From Mycolicibacterium sp. J2 (GTDB lineage Bacteria > Actinomycetota > Actinomycetes > Mycobacteriales > Mycobacteriaceae): 64,000 bases of DNA. Shown here one piece after another: positions 34,740 through 46,707 of this stretch. The notes beneath the pieces were generated by a model. That model made no database searches. It was not told where the DNA came from and saw only the letters and a list, made by a program, of their open reading frames with translations. Within the stretch, counting starts at the first letter, position 1; the number at the start of each line of letters is the position of its first letter. The position numbers were made by a program, and so were the translations under genes. The stretch spans positions 62,001 through 126,000 of the forward strand of contig NZ_JAPFPY010000005.1 of NCBI RefSeq assembly GCF_026240945.1. The letters are read 5' to 3'.

Positions 34740-35582
34740 GTGACTGATCGCTACGGCTCCGACATCCTGGCCCGGAACCCGCACACGCCCAAGCGGGTTC
34801 GCTCCGTGGAACACCCGGCGGACAAGGGCCTGGTGGTCGAGGAACCGACAAGTGGATTCGTCGGCGCGGTGGTGCGCGTCGGGAACAACCGGGTGGAGCT
34901 GGAGGACCGGCACGGCCGGATCCGGTCCTTCCCGATGGGCCCGGGCTTCCTGGTCGAGGGCAAACCCGTCATCCTGACCGTCCCCAAGGTGGCCAAGGCC
35001 CCGGCCCGCACCGCGTCCGGATCGGTCGCGGTGACCGGCGCGAAAGCCAAGGTGGCGCTGGCCAGCCGCATCTATGTCGAGGGCCGTCACGACGCCGAAC
35101 TGGTCGAGCAGGTGTGGGGTGCCGACCTGCGCATCGAGGGTGTGGTCGTCGAGTACCTGGGCGGCGTCGACGACCTGGCCGCCATCGTCGCCGAGTTCCA
35201 GCCCGGGCCCGGGCGCAAACTGGGCGTACTGGTCGACCACCTGGTGGAAGGTTCCAAGGAGTCCCGGATCGCGCAGGCTGTCGGCAACGGCCCGTACGGT
35301 GCACACACCCTGGTGGTCGGGCACCCGTTCATCGACATCTGGCAGGCCGTCAAGCCGGCCCGGCTCGGTATGGCGCAGTGGCCGGTGATCCCGCGCGGCA
35401 CCGATTGGAAACACGGGATCTGCGCCGCCCTGGGCTGGCCGCACGCCAGCCAGGCCGATATCGCCGGCGCCTGGCAGCGGATCCGCGGCCGGGTACGTGA
35501 CTGGAACGACCTGGAGCCCGCCCTGATCGGCCGGGTAGAAGAGCTCATCGACTTCGTCACCGCACCCGCAGCTATGTCGTGA
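34740..35582 (+). CDS. DUF3097 protein with TOPRIM-like core
   Basis: A 280-aa actinobacterial protein of unknown function. The N-terminus forms a small beta domain (GFVGAVVRVGNNRVELEDRHGR). The middle has RIYVEGRHDAELVEQVWG followed by EYLGGVDDL and LGVLVDHL, which reads like a TOPRIM nucleotidyl/hydrolase fold with its conserved Glu and paired acids. Such domains occur in nucleases and primases, but no activity is known here. It lies 20 bases upstream of rarA on the same strand, so a link to DNA maintenance is plausible but unproven. Confidence 0.75.
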   Translation: MTDRYGSDILARNPHTPKRVRSVEHPADKGLVVEEPTSGFVGAVVRVGNNRVELEDRHGRIRSFPMGPGFLVEGKPVILTVPKVAKAPARTASGSVAVTGAKAKVALASRIYVEGRHDAELVEQVWGADLRIEGVVVEYLGGVDDLAAIVAEFQPGPGRKLGVLVDHLVEGSKESRIAQAVGNGPYGAHTLVVGHPFIDIWQAVKPARLGMAQWPVIPRGTDWKHGICAALGWPHASQADIAGAWQRIRGRVRDWNDLEPALIGRVEELIDFVTAPAAMS

Positions 35583-35602
35583 CGCCGTGGTAAGCAGGGA
35601 GC

Positions 35603-36949
35603 GTGTCTGACAGCCTGTTCGATGTGCCCGGTGGGGAGCCGTCCTCCTCCGCCCGCATCGACACGCCGTCGGCGGCCAGCCCGTTGGCGGTGCGGATGCG
35701 CCCGGCCAGCCTCGACGATGTCGTCGGCCAGCAGCACCTGCTCAAACCGGGCTCGCCGTTGCGCCGCCTGGTGGAGGGATCCGGCGCCGCGTCGGTGATC
35801 CTGTACGGCCCGCCCGGCACCGGCAAGACCACCCTGGCATCGCTGATCTCCGGGGCCACCGGCCGCCGCTTCGAAGCGCTCTCGGCGTTGTCGGCCGGGG
35901 TGAAAGAGGTGCGTGCCGTCATCGACCAAGCTCGACGCGCCGCCATCCACGGCGAACAGACCGTGTTGTTCATCGACGAGGTGCACCGGTTCTCCAAGAC
36001 CCAGCAGGACGCGCTGCTGGCGGCCGTGGAGAACCGGGTGGTGCTGCTCGTCGCGGCCACCACGGAGAACCCGTCGTTCTCCGTGGTCGCGCCGCTGCTG
36101 TCCCGGTCGCTGATCCTGCAGCTGCAACCGCTGGGCCCCGACGATATCCGCACCGTGATCCGGCGGGCGGTCACCGACCCGCGTGGGCTGGGCGGTGCCG
36201 TGGCCATCGCCGACGACGCGGTCGAGTTGCTGGTCAAACTGTCCGCCGGTGACGCGCGCCGGGCGCTGACGGCGCTGGAGGTCGCGGCGGAAACGGCAGG
36301 CGGGGAGGGCGGCGTCGTCACCGTCGAGATCGTCGAACAGTCGTTGGACCAGGCTGCCGTGCGCTACGACCGCGACGGTGATCAGCACTACGACGTGATC
36401 AGCGCGTTCATCAAATCGGTGCGCGGGTCCGACGTCGACGCCGCCCTGCATTACCTGGCCCGGATGCTGACGGCGGGGGAGGACCCGCGGTTCATCGCGC
36501 GCCGACTGATGATCCTGGCCAGTGAGGACGTCGGCATGGCCGACCCCACCGCGCTGCCCACCGCGGTGGCCGCCGCGCAGACCGTCGCGCTGATCGGGCT
36601 GCCGGAGGCCCAGCTCACGCTGGCGCACGCGACGGTGCACCTGGCCACCGCGCCGAAGTCGAACGCCGTCACCACCGCGCTGGGGCAGGCGATGGCCGAT
36701 ATCCGGGCCGGCAAGGCCGGGCTGGTGCCTGCGCACCTGCGCGACGGGCACTATTCCGGCGCCGCCAAACTCGGCAACGCGATCGGCTACAAGTACGCCC
36801 ACGATGCGCCGGGAGGTGTTGCGGCCCAACAATATCCGCCCGACGAACTGGTGGGCACCGACTACTACCGGCCCACCACGCACGGAGCCGAACGCGAGAT
36901 CGGGACCCGGCTGGACAAGCTGCGAGCCATCGTGCGAAGGAAGCGGTGA
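35603..36949 (+). CDS. rarA: Replication-associated recombination ATPase RarA/MgsA
   Basis: A 448-aa AAA+ ATPase acting at stalled replication forks. It has Walker [10 protein letters not shown], Walker [11 protein letters not shown], sensor 1 [11 protein letters not shown], an Arg-finger region LLSRSLIL, and the C-terminal tetramerisation domain ending [14 protein letters not shown] and [10 protein letters not shown] segments. GTG at 35603 follows a GGGAG. Its stop overlaps the start of yjbQ (GTGA). Confidence 0.93.
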   Translation: MSDSLFDVPGGEPSSSARIDTPSAASPLAVRMRPASLDDVVGQQHLLKPGSPLRRLVEGSGAASVILYGPPGTGKTTLASLISGATGRRFEALSALSAGVKEVRAVIDQARRAAIHGEQTVLFIDEVHRFSKTQQDALLAAVENRVVLLVAATTENPSFSVVAPLLSRSLILQLQPLGPDDIRTVIRRAVTDPRGLGGAVAIADDAVELLVKLSAGDARRALTALEVAAETAGGEGGVVTVEIVEQSLDQAAVRYDRDGDQHYDVISAFIKSVRGSDVDAALHYLARMLTAGEDPRFIARRLMILASEDVGMADPTALPTAVAAAQTVALIGLPEAQLTLAHATVHLATAPKSNAVTTALGQAMADIRAGKAGLVPAHLRDGHYSGAAKLGNAIGYKYAHDAPGGVAAQQYPPDELVGTDYYRPTTHGAEREIGTRLDKLRAIVRRKR

Positions 36950-37359
36950 ACCGAATGAAGACCGAGGTGCTCGACGTCGACACCACCCGGCGGCGGATCG
37001 TCGACCTCACCGACGCGGTGCGCGCATTCTGCGCCGCCCAGGGCGGCGACGGTTTGGTGAACGTGTTCGTCCCGCACGCCACCGCCGGCCTGGCCGTCAT
37101 CGAGACCGGGGCCGGATCCGATGACGACCTGGTGGATGCGCTGCAGCGTCTGCTGCCGCGCGACGACCGGTACCGGCACGCGCACGGGTCACCGGGCCAC
37201 GGCGCCGATCACGTGCTGCCGGGCCTGGTGTCCCCGTCGGTCAGCGTGCCGGTGGGCGACGGCGCGCCGCTGCTGGGCACCTGGCAGAGCGTCGTCCTGG
37301 TGGACCTCAACCGGGACAACCCGCGTCGATCGGTGCGGCTGAGCTTCCTGCGCGGCTGA
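36946..37359 (+). CDS. YjbQ family protein (UPF0047)
   Basis: A 137-aa protein of the YjbQ/UPF0047 family, annotated in some databases as secondary thiamine-phosphate synthase because relatives weakly complement thiE. The family motif region is [14 protein letters not shown], then [19 protein letters not shown] and [16 protein letters not shown], with His residues lining a metal site. GTG at 36946 overlaps the rarA stop; ATG at 36955 is an equally good start. Confidence 0.85.
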   Translation: MNRMKTEVLDVDTTRRRIVDLTDAVRAFCAAQGGDGLVNVFVPHATAGLAVIETGAGSDDDLVDALQRLLPRDDRYRHAHGSPGHGADHVLPGLVSPSVSVPVGDGAPLLGTWQSVVLVDLNRDNPRRSVRLSFLRG

Positions 37360-37368
37360 ACCAGCTCC

Positions 37369-37384
37369 GACACCCGCGGGTGTC
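37369..37384. repeat. Perfect 16-bp palindrome between yjbQ and alaS
   Basis: GACACCCG-CGGGTGTC is a perfect dyad at 37369-37384, 10 bases after the yjbQ stop. It could act as an intrinsic terminator without a T-tract or as an operator for the alaS operon. Confidence 0.4.
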
Positions 37385-37436
37385 CTCCCGCGCCACGCCA
37401 CGCACAATGGGGTAAACGGCGCGATGAGCAGCCCGG

Positions 37437-37442
37437 TACTGT
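37437..37442 (+). promoter_or_regulatory. Candidate -10 element for alaS operon
   Basis: TACTGT at 37437-37442 fits TANNNT and would give a leader of about 37 bases, which contains the ribosome site TAAGGAC (37471-37477). No clear -35 is present. Confidence 0.3.
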
Positions 37443-37485
37443 TATGCGGTCGACCACCGGCCCAGCGAATTAAGGACAGCAGCAC

Positions 37486-40176
37486 GTGCAGACACACGAG
37501 ATCAGGAAGCGTTTCCTCGATCATTTCGTGAACGCGGGACATACCGAGGTGCCCAGCGCTTCGGTGATCCTCGACGATCCCAACCTGCTGTTCGTCAACG
37601 CCGGCATGGTCCAGTTCGTGCCTTACTTCCTGGGCGCCCGCACGCCGCCGTACGAGACCGCGACCAGCGTGCAGAAGTGCATCCGGACCCCCGATATCGA
37701 CGAGGTGGGGATCACCACCCGGCACAACACCTTCTTCCAGATGGCCGGCAACTTCAGCTTCGGCGCCTACTTCAAGAAGGGCGCCATCGAGCTGGCCTGG
37801 TCGCTGCTGACCAACCCGGTGTCCGAGGGCGGGTACGGATTCGACCCCGAAAGGCTCTGGGCCACCGTCTATCTCGACGATGACGAGGCGATCGGGCTGT
37901 GGCAGGAGGTCGCCGGGCTGCCGGCCGAGCGTATCCAGCGCCGCGGCATGGCCGACAACTATTGGTCGATGGGCATCCCAGGGCCGTGCGGGCCGTGCTC
38001 GGAGATCTACTACGACCGCGGCCCCGAGTACGGTATCGACGGTGGGCCGGAGGCCAACGAGGACCGCTATATCGAGATCTGGAATCTCGTCTTCATGCAG
38101 AACGAGCGCGGCGAGGGCACCTCGAAGGACAACTTCGAGATCCTCGGCCCGCTGCCGCGCAAGAACATCGACACCGGTATGGGTGTCGAGCGGATCGCCT
38201 GCCTGCTCCAGGGTGTGGACAACGTCTACGAGACCGACCTGGTGCGGCCCGTCATCGACCTGGTCGCCGGCATCGCCCCGCGCGGGTACGCCCAGGGCAA
38301 CCACGACGACGACGTGCGCTACCGGATCATCGCCGACCACAGCCGCACCGCGGCCATCATCATCGGCGACGGGGTCAGTCCCGGCAACGAGGGCCGTGGC
38401 TACGTGCTGCGCCGGCTGCTGCGCCGCATCATCCGGGCGGCCAAGCTGCTGGGTGTCGAGCGCCCCATCATGGCCGAGCTGATGAGCACCGTGCGCGACG
38501 AGATGGGGCCGTCCTACCCGGAGTTGGTCACCGATTTCGAGCGCATCAACCGCATCGCGGTGGCCGAGGAGACCGCGTTCAACCGCACGCTGACGGCCGG
38601 GTCGAAGCTGTTCGAGGACGCGGCGGCGTCGACGCGTGCGGCCGGCAAGTCCACGCTGTCGGGCACTGACGCCTTCACCCTGCACGACACCTACGGCTTC
38701 CCGATCGATCTGACCCTGGAGATGGCCGCCGAGGCCGGACTGACCGTCGACCAAGAGGGTTTCCGCGGCCTGATGGCCGAGCAGCGTCAGCGCGCCAAGG
38801 CCGACGCCGCGGCACGCAAGCAGGCCCACGCTGACCTGTCGGCCTACCGCGACCTGGTGGACGCCGGCCCAACCGAATTCACCGGCTTCGATGAATTGTC
38901 TTCGGAGGCAAGGATTCTCGGGGTCTTCGTGGAGGGCAAGCGGGTCCCGGTGGTGGATCACGAGAGCGCCAAGGGGCAGCGCGTGGAGCTGGTGCTGGAT
39001 CGCACCCCGTTCTACGCCGAGTCGGGCGGGCAGATCGCCGACGAGGGCGCCATCACCGGCACCGGCGCCTCGGTCACCGCCAAGGCGGCTGTCACCGACG
39101 TGCAGAAGATCGCCAAAACGCTGTGGGCGCATCGCGTCACCGTCGAATCCGGTGAGTTCGTCGAAGGCGACACCGTCACCGCCGAAGTCGACCCGCGGTG
39201 GCGCCACGGTGCCACGCAGGGGCACTCGGGCACCCACATGGTGCATGCCGCACTGCGACAGGTGTTGGGGCCCAACGCCGTTCAGGCCGGCTCGCTGAAC
39301 CGTCCTGGCTACCTGCGCTTCGACTTCAACTGGCAGGGCGCGCTCACCGACGAGCAGCGGTCCGAGATCGAGGCGGTGACCAACGAGGCCGTGCAGGCCG
39401 ACTACGCGGTCAACACGTTCAACACCGAGCTGGACAAGGCCAAGGCGATGGGTGCCATGGCGCTCTTCGGCGAGAACTACCCGGACGAGGTGCGGGTGGT
39501 CGAGATCGGTGGTCCGTTCTCACTGGAACTGTGCGGCGGCACCCACGTGCGCAGCTCGGCACAGATCGGCCCCGTCACCCTGCTCGGTGAATCGTCGGTC
39601 GGCTCCGGGGTGCGCCGGGTCGAGGCCTATGTCGGCCTCGAGTCGTTCCGGCACCTGTCCAAGGAACGCGCGTTGATGGCCGGGCTGGCGTCGTCGCTGA
39701 AGGTGCCCTCGGACGAGGTGCCGGCGCGGGTGGCCAACCTGGTGGAGCGGCTGCGGGTCGCCGAGAAGGAGCTCGACAAGGTGCGGCTGGCGAATGCCCG
39801 TGCCGCGGCGGCCAACGCCGCCGCCGGCGCCGAAACCGTCGGCAAGGTGCGCCTGGTCGCGCAGCGGATGGCCGGCGGCATCTCGGCCGGTGACCTGCGC
39901 AGCCTGGTCGGTGATATCAAGGGCAAGCTGGGTGCCGAGCCGGCGGTCGTCGCATTGATCGGTCAGGGCGAAGATGACTCGGTGCCGTTCGTGGTGGCCG
40001 TCAACGCCGCCGCACAGGATCTCGGGTTCAGCGCCAACGATCTGGTGAAGCAGTTGGGTGCGGCGGTCAACGGCCGTGGGGGCGGCAAGGCCGATCTGGC
40101 ACAGGGTTCGGGCAAGGGGGCGGCGGGTATCGACGCGGCGTTGGCCGCGCTACGCGCTGAGATCGCCCGGAGCTGA
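37486..40176 (+). CDS. alaS: Alanyl-tRNA synthetase
   Basis: An 896-aa class II synthetase charging tRNA-Ala and editing Ser/Gly mischarging. It shows the catalytic N-terminal domain ([30 protein letters not shown]), the editing domain with zinc ligands ([12 protein letters not shown] and CGGTHVRSS) and a C-terminal DHHA1/C-Ala domain. GTG at 37486 has AAGGAC upstream. It heads a same-strand run alaS-ruvX-mltG-aroE-A24 peptidase-aroC-aroK-aroB with very short gaps. Confidence 0.97.
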   Translation: MQTHEIRKRFLDHFVNAGHTEVPSASVILDDPNLLFVNAGMVQFVPYFLGARTPPYETATSVQKCIRTPDIDEVGITTRHNTFFQMAGNFSFGAYFKKGAIELAWSLLTNPVSEGGYGFDPERLWATVYLDDDEAIGLWQEVAGLPAERIQRRGMADNYWSMGIPGPCGPCSEIYYDRGPEYGIDGGPEANEDRYIEIWNLVFMQNERGEGTSKDNFEILGPLPRKNIDTGMGVERIACLLQGVDNVYETDLVRPVIDLVAGIAPRGYAQGNHDDDVRYRIIADHSRTAAIIIGDGVSPGNEGRGYVLRRLLRRIIRAAKLLGVERPIMAELMSTVRDEMGPSYPELVTDFERINRIAVAEETAFNRTLTAGSKLFEDAAASTRAAGKSTLSGTDAFTLHDTYGFPIDLTLEMAAEAGLTVDQEGFRGLMAEQRQRAKADAAARKQAHADLSAYRDLVDAGPTEFTGFDELSSEARILGVFVEGKRVPVVDHESAKGQRVELVLDRTPFYAESGGQIADEGAITGTGASVTAKAAVTDVQKIAKTLWAHRVTVESGEFVEGDTVTAEVDPRWRHGATQGHSGTHMVHAALRQVLGPNAVQAGSLNRPGYLRFDFNWQGALTDEQRSEIEAVTNEAVQADYAVNTFNTELDKAKAMGAMALFGENYPDEVRVVEIGGPFSLELCGGTHVRSSAQIGPVTLLGESSVGSGVRRVEAYVGLESFRHLSKERALMAGLASSLKVPSDEVPARVANLVERLRVAEKELDKVRLANARAAAANAAAGAETVGKVRLVAQRMAGGISAGDLRSLVGDIKGKLGAEPAVVALIGQGEDDSVPFVVAVNAAAQDLGFSANDLVKQLGAAVNGRGGGKADLAQGSGKGAAGIDAALAALRAEIARS

Positions 40177-40180
40177 GGGC

Positions 40181-40672
40181 GTGGGCGACACCGAGCGTCT
40201 GCCGGACAGGCCGGGGTCCGACGATCCCGGCCGGGGCCGCAGGCTCGGTATCGACGTCGGCACGGTACGGATCGGGGTGGCCGGCTGCGACCCCGATGGG
40301 ATTCTGGCCACACCGGTGGAGACGGTCCGTCGCGAGCGCGACGGCCGTCACCTACGGAGGTTGGTGAAGCTCGTCGCCGAACACGAGGTCGTCGAGGTCG
40401 TGGTCGGGTTGCCGCGTACCCTCGCCGACCGGGCCGGCACGTCGGCGCGCGACGCCGTCGAGCTGGCCGATACCCTGGCCGCCAAGATCGCGCCGATACC
40501 GGTGCGTCTTGTCGATGAGCGGCTGACCACCGTGAGCGCGCAGCGCGCGCTGCGGGACGCAGGTGTCCGAGCCAAGAACCAACGGACCATGGTCGATCAG
40601 GTTGCGGCAGTAGGGATTCTGCAGACCTGGTTGGACCAGCGCCGGTCCGCGCTAGGGGTTGACGATGACTGA
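40181..40672 (+). CDS. ruvX: Holliday junction resolvase-like RuvX/YqgF
   Basis: A 163-aa RNase H-fold protein of the YqgF family, implicated in rRNA 5' processing and DNA repair. It has [18 protein letters not shown] (the first acid), [26 protein letters not shown] and [18 protein letters not shown] at 40181 is 4 bases after the alaS stop; the frame upstream is inside alaS. It overlaps mltG by 8 bases. Confidence 0.92.
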   Translation: MGDTERLPDRPGSDDPGRGRRLGIDVGTVRIGVAGCDPDGILATPVETVRRERDGRHLRRLVKLVAEHEVVEVVVGLPRTLADRAGTSARDAVELADTLAAKIAPIPVRLVDERLTTVSAQRALRDAGVRAKNQRTMVDQVAAVGILQTWLDQRRSALGVDDD

Positions 40673-41906
40673 GCGCTGGAATACCGAGCGGAATGAGCCG
40701 GTCGCGGTCGGACCGCCGCGGCGCCGGATGAGCCGGGCCGCGCGGGCCCGGGCCCGCCGGATGCAGCGACGCAGGCGGTTGTTCAGCGGACTGGCGGTGG
40801 CCGTCCTGGTCGCGGTGGTGCTGGGCGTCGTGTTCCTCGGCTCCAGGTTGTGGCACGGCATGTTCGGTGGCAATGACTACGCCGGTGACGGCACCGCCGA
40901 CGTGGTCATCGAGGTGCACAGCGGGGATTCCACCACCGCGATCGGCCAGACACTGCAGCAAGAGAACGTGGTGTCCTCGGCGAAGGCGTTCGTCGAGGCG
41001 GCGACGGGCAATGACGCCATCGCGGCGATCCAGCCCGGTTTCTACAAGTTGCGCACCGAGATTCCCGCCTCCGGCGCGGTGACCCGGCTGGCCGACCCGA
41101 AGAACCGGGTGGGGCAGCTGGTCATCCCCGAGGGCCGCCAACTCGACGACGTCGCCGACGTGAAGACCAACGCGGTGACCGACGGCGTCTTCACACTCAT
41201 CTCGAAGGCCTCCTGCGTGGACATCAACGGGGAGCACCGCTGCGTGCCCGCCGAGGACCTCAAGAAGGCCGCCGGCTCGGCGGACCTGACCGCGCTGGCG
41301 GTACCGGCCTGGGCGAGCTCACCGGTGACGGCGATGGGAACGGATCACCGCCGACTGGAGGGGCTGATCGCCCCGGGCAGCTGGAACGTCAACCCGTCGG
41401 GATCGGCGCAGGACATCCTGGGCAGCCTGATCAAGGCCAGTGCGGCGCAGTACGAGGCCAACGGCCTGCTGGACGCGGCCGCCACGACGCACCTGACGCC
41501 CTACCAGATCCTGGTGGTCGCCTCGTTGGTGCAGCGCGAGGCCAAACCGCAGGACTTCGCCAAGGTCGCCAGGGTGATCTACAACCGGCTGGCCGAGCAT
41601 CGGAAGCTGGAGTTCGACTCGACGGTCAACTACTCGCTGGACCGCCAGGAGGTGGCGACCACCGACGCCGACCGGGCCCGGGTGACACCATGGAACACCT
41701 ATGCCTCCGAAGGCCTTCCGGCCACGCCCATCTGCTCGCCGGGTCAGCCGGCGCTGGCGGCGGCCGAGAACCCGGCGCCGGGGGACTGGCTGTACTTCGT
41801 GACCATCGACATGCAGGGCACCACGCTGTTCACCCGCGATTACGAGCAGCACCTGGCGAATATCGAGCTGGCCAAGCACAACGGGGTCTTGGATAGTGCC
41901 AGATAG
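40665..41906 (+). CDS. mltG: Endolytic transglycosylase MltG
   Basis: A 413-aa cell-wall enzyme that cleaves nascent peptidoglycan strands. It has a very basic cytosolic N-terminus (Arg-rich to about 38), one membrane helix (about 40-62), a LysM-like region, then the YceG catalytic domain with the active-site Glu292 in LVQREAK, followed by VARVIYNRL and [11 protein letters not shown] at 40665 lies inside the last codons of ruvX. It is translated just before aroE, with which it overlaps by 11 bases. Confidence 0.92.
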   Translation: MTERWNTERNEPVAVGPPRRRMSRAARARARRMQRRRRLFSGLAVAVLVAVVLGVVFLGSRLWHGMFGGNDYAGDGTADVVIEVHSGDSTTAIGQTLQQENVVSSAKAFVEAATGNDAIAAIQPGFYKLRTEIPASGAVTRLADPKNRVGQLVIPEGRQLDDVADVKTNAVTDGVFTLISKASCVDINGEHRCVPAEDLKKAAGSADLTALAVPAWASSPVTAMGTDHRRLEGLIAPGSWNVNPSGSAQDILGSLIKASAAQYEANGLLDAAATTHLTPYQILVVASLVQREAKPQDFAKVARVIYNRLAEHRKLEFDSTVNYSLDRQEVATTDADRARVTPWNTYASEGLPATPICSPGQPALAAAENPAPGDWLYFVTIDMQGTTLFTRDYEQHLANIELAKHNGVLDSAR

Positions 41907-42708
41907 GCGGCCCGGCCGGAAGGCCGCCGTGCTCGGCTCACCGATCAGCCACTCGCGCTCGCCCGACCTGCACCTGGCGGCCTACCGCGCGCTCGGCCTG
42001 ACCGACTGGACCTACGAGCGCATCGAGTGCACGGCCGAACAGCTACCCGGCCTGGTCGGCGGGCTCGGCCCGCAGTGGGTGGGCCTGTCGGTGACCATGC
42101 CCGGCAAGTTCGCCGCGCTGGCGGTGGCCACCGAACGGACCGACCGCGCCGCGCTGGTCGGCTCGGCCAACACCTTGGTGCGCACCGACACCGGCTGGCG
42201 GGCGGACAACACCGATATCGACGGGGTGATCGGGGCCCTCGCTGCCCATGTCGACGGCCCGCGGCGGGCCGCCGTGCTCGGTTCGGGTGGGACCGCCCCG
42301 GCGGCGGTGGTCGGTTTGGCAACCCTCGGTGTCGGCGAGATCGCCGTCGTCGCCCGAAGTGCGGAGAAGGCAGCGCCGTTGGTGGCCCTGGCCGAACCGC
42401 TCGGGGTCACCGTGCGGTGGGTGCCACTCGGCGCCCGGGTTGACGCGGATGTGGCGGATGTGGTGGTCAGCACCCTGCCCGCAACCGTCGCCGCCGAGTA
42501 CGCGCCGACCGTCGCCGGGGTGCCCGTGCTGCTGGACGCCATCTACGACCCGTGGCCCACTCCGCTGGCCGCCGCCGTGACTGCGGCCGGTGGCCTGGTG
42601 CTCAGCGGTCTGCACATGCTGCTGAACCAGGCTTTCGCTCAGGTGGAGCAGTTCACCGGGCTGCCCGCCCCCAAAGAGGTGATGAGGCAGGCACTCGGCG
42701 GGCTTTAG
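41896..42708 (+). CDS. aroE: Shikimate dehydrogenase
   Basis: A 270-aa NADP-dependent enzyme reducing 3-dehydroshikimate to shikimate in aromatic amino acid synthesis. The substrate site is SPISHSRSPDLH, the catalytic Lys is in VTMPGKFA, and other parts are SANTLVRTDTGWRADNTDIDG and GSGGTAPAAV (nucleotide-binding loop). The loop differs from the classical GAGGA but matches actinobacterial AroE. GTG at 41896 overlaps the mltG end. Confidence 0.92.
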   Translation: MPDRRPGRKAAVLGSPISHSRSPDLHLAAYRALGLTDWTYERIECTAEQLPGLVGGLGPQWVGLSVTMPGKFAALAVATERTDRAALVGSANTLVRTDTGWRADNTDIDGVIGALAAHVDGPRRAAVLGSGGTAPAAVVGLATLGVGEIAVVARSAEKAAPLVALAEPLGVTVRWVPLGARVDADVADVVVSTLPATVAAEYAPTVAGVPVLLDAIYDPWPTPLAAAVTAAGGLVLSGLHMLLNQAFAQVEQFTGLPAPKEVMRQALGGL

Positions 42709-42717
42709 CCTCGAGGA

Positions 42718-43149
42718 GTGGCGCTGCTGGTGTCCGGATGCCTGACGGCGGGATGGTTGATCGCGTTGAGCGCCTTCGATATTCGGCACCGTCGGCTGCC
42801 CAATGTGCTGACGCTGCCCGGGGCCGCCGTGGTGTTGGGTGCCGCGGTGGTGGCCGGACGGGGCTGGCCCGCGCTGGCCGGGGCCACCGCCCTGAGCGGG
42901 GTGTATCTGCTGGTGCACCTGGCGGCGCCGGCCGGTCTGGGGGCCGGCGACGTGAAACTGGCGATCGGGCTGGGTGCTCTGGCCGGGTCCTTCGGTGCCG
43001 ACGTGTGGACGCTGGCAGCTGTGGGAGCCCCGATGCTCACCGGACTCGTGGCGCTGACCGCGATCGCCACCGGCCGTCGCGGCGCGGTGCCGCACGGTCC
43101 TTCGATGTGTGCGGCCACGGCAGCGGCCGTGACGCTGGTGCTGGTGTAG
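42718..43149 (+). CDS. Short A24-family prepilin peptidase-like protein
   Basis: A 143-aa integral membrane protein with four to five hydrophobic segments and the two catalytic aspartates of A24 aspartyl peptidases: SAFDIRHRRLPN (Asp20) and GAGDVKLA. It lacks the N-terminal methylase domain, like TadV/short forms that mature Flp-type pilins. No pilin or secretion gene is nearby; it sits between aroE and aroC as I recall for M. tuberculosis Rv2551c. The GTG start is directly preceded by GAGGA, an unusually short ribosome spacing. Confidence 0.8.
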   Translation: MALLVSGCLTAGWLIALSAFDIRHRRLPNVLTLPGAAVVLGAAVVAGRGWPALAGATALSGVYLLVHLAAPAGLGAGDVKLAIGLGALAGSFGADVWTLAAVGAPMLTGLVALTAIATGRRGAVPHGPSMCAATAAAVTLVLV

Positions 43150-43237
43150 GCCCGAATGCGCCCGCCGTGTTGCCGCAGTGGAGTGCACCGGTCGACGGAT
43201 TGGGTCGCCCTGATGCCCGCATGGGAGAATGACACCC

Positions 43238-44443
43238 GTGTTGCGTTGGACTACCGCTGGTGAATCTCATGGCCGCGCCCTGGTGGCGATGGTCGAAGGC
43301 ATGGTTGCGGGGCTGTCCGTAACCTCCGACGATATCGCCACCCAGCTGCAGCGGCGCCGGCTCGGCTACGGCCGCGGCGCCCGGATGAAATTCGAGAAGG
43401 ACCAGGTCACCGTGCTGGCCGGGGTACGTCACGGCGTCACCCTCGGCGGACCCATCGCCATCGAGATCGGCAACACGGAGTGGCCCAAGTGGGAGACGGT
43501 GATGGCCGCCGACCCGGTGCCGGCCGAACAGCTCGACAATGACGCCGCCCGCAACGCGCCCCTGACCCGGCCGCGCCCCGGCCATGCCGACTACGCCGGC
43601 ATGCTCAAGTACGGCTTCGACGATGCCCGCCCGGTGCTGGAGCGCGCCAGCGCCCGCGAGACCGCCGCGCGCGTCGCCGCGGGCACCGTGGCCCGCGCGT
43701 TCCTGCGCCAGGCGCTCGGCGTCGAGGTCATCTCACACGTCGTCTCCATCGGCGCCTCCAAGCCGTACGACGGTCCCGCCCCGCTGCCGCAGGACCTGGA
43801 TCGCATCGACGCCAGCCCCGTCCGGGCCTTCGACGAGCAGGCCGAGCAGGCCATGATCGCCGAGATCGAGGCGGCCAAGAAGGACGGCGACACCCTCGGC
43901 GGCGTCGTCGAGGTGGTGGTCACCGGCCTGCCGATCGGGCTGGGTTCGTTCACCAGCGGCGACAACCGCCTCGACAGCCAACTGGCCGCCGCGGTGATGG
44001 GTATCCAGGCGATCAAGGGTGTCGAGATCGGTGACGGTTTCGAGACCGCACGCCGACGCGGCAGCGTCGCCCACGACGAGATGTACCCCGGACCCGACGG
44101 CGTGCTGCGTTCAACCAACCGCGCGGGCGGCCTGGAAGGCGGGATGACCAACGGTCAGGCGCTGCGGGTGCGGGCGGCGATGAAACCGATCTCCACGGTG
44201 CCGCGGGCGCTCGCGACCGTCGACATGGCCACCGGCGACGAAGCGGTGGCCATCCATCAGCGCTCCGATGTGTGCGCCGTGCCCGCCGCCGGTGTGGTGG
44301 TGGAGACCATGGTCGCGCTGGTGCTGGCGCGGGCCGCGCTGGAGAAGTTCGGCGGCGACTCGTTGGCCGAGACGAAGGCCAACGTCGAGAGCTACCTGGC
44401 TGCGGTGCGGGAGCGTGAACCGGTCCAGCAGGCCTCGGGATAA
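43238..44443 (+). CDS. aroC: Chorismate synthase
   Basis: A 401-aa FMN-dependent enzyme converting EPSP to chorismate, the last common step of the shikimate pathway. Signatures are [14 protein letters not shown] at the start, [38 protein letters not shown] and [16 protein letters not shown] at 43238 (VLRWTTAGE) is the family start and lies about 9 bases from GGGAGA; the ATG at 43229 would add three atypical residues. M. tuberculosis literature calls this gene aroF. aroK follows after 3 bases. Confidence 0.96.
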   Translation: MLRWTTAGESHGRALVAMVEGMVAGLSVTSDDIATQLQRRRLGYGRGARMKFEKDQVTVLAGVRHGVTLGGPIAIEIGNTEWPKWETVMAADPVPAEQLDNDAARNAPLTRPRPGHADYAGMLKYGFDDARPVLERASARETAARVAAGTVARAFLRQALGVEVISHVVSIGASKPYDGPAPLPQDLDRIDASPVRAFDEQAEQAMIAEIEAAKKDGDTLGGVVEVVVTGLPIGLGSFTSGDNRLDSQLAAAVMGIQAIKGVEIGDGFETARRRGSVAHDEMYPGPDGVLRSTNRAGGLEGGMTNGQALRVRAAMKPISTVPRALATVDMATGDEAVAIHQRSDVCAVPAAGVVVETMVALVLARAALEKFGGDSLAETKANVESYLAAVREREPVQQASG

Positions 44444-44446
44444 CCC

Positions 44447-46154
<1,708 letters not shown>

Positions 46155-46170
46155 CCGCTACTCGGCAGCC

Positions 46171-46674
46171 CTATTCGGCGCGCTCGGGCTGCACGGCGGC
46201 GAAGACATCGGTGTCCGCGCGTTCGTCGCCCTCGCGGCGGCGCTCGTAGGGCGGCGCCTTGCGATCGACCGTCCAGCGGCCGATGGTCACCGCTACGACA
46301 CCGGCCACGAAGACCAGCAGCGCGGTGAACGCCGCGAACGAGGTGAGCTCACTGATCAGATTGCCGGTGTACACCGCGGGGTAGACGAGCCCGATGAACC
46401 AGGTGATCAGGTCGCCGAGCAACCCGGCGACCAGGCCGGCCAGCAGCCACACCATCGCGAGGTCGGCGCGCCGGTCCGGATCGGACTGGGCGGTGGCATC
46501 CGACCGGCCGTCCAGGTAGCCCCACACCAGCACGGGCACGGCCAGGAAGAGGCCCAGCGCCGGGCTGATCCAGCCGGCCTGCGTCGGGAAGGCGTCGACC
46601 AGCGCTCCTTGGATCAACCGGAGGACCACCACCACCGCCGCAAACACGAGTCCGCGCAGCAACCACTTGCTCAT
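46171..46674 (-). CDS. B-4DMT family four-TM membrane protein
   Basis: A 167-aa protein with four predicted membrane helices (about 5-24, 35-53, 73-97, 112-133) and a charged C-terminal tail. It fits the actinobacterial B-4DMT family, called transporters on fold grounds only. It is on the opposite strand between aroB and pepQ, the position of Rv2536 in M. tuberculosis (from memory). ATG at 46674. Confidence 0.75.
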   Translation of the reverse strand: MSKWLLRGLVFAAVVVVLRLIQGALVDAFPTQAGWISPALGLFLAVPVLVWGYLDGRSDATAQSDPDRRADLAMVWLLAGLVAGLLGDLITWFIGLVYPAVYTGNLISELTSFAAFTALLVFVAGVVAVTIGRWTVDRKAPPYERRREGDERADTDVFAAVQPERAE

Positions 46675-46707
46675 GAGGGCACAGCGTAGCGAGTACCGTC
46701 AGCGGTC

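Noticed and set aside
37385..37485. T-box riboswitch before alaS (and before hisS or aspS)
   Set aside because: No T-box bulge sequence or specifier/antiterminator structure is visible, and the leaders are too short.
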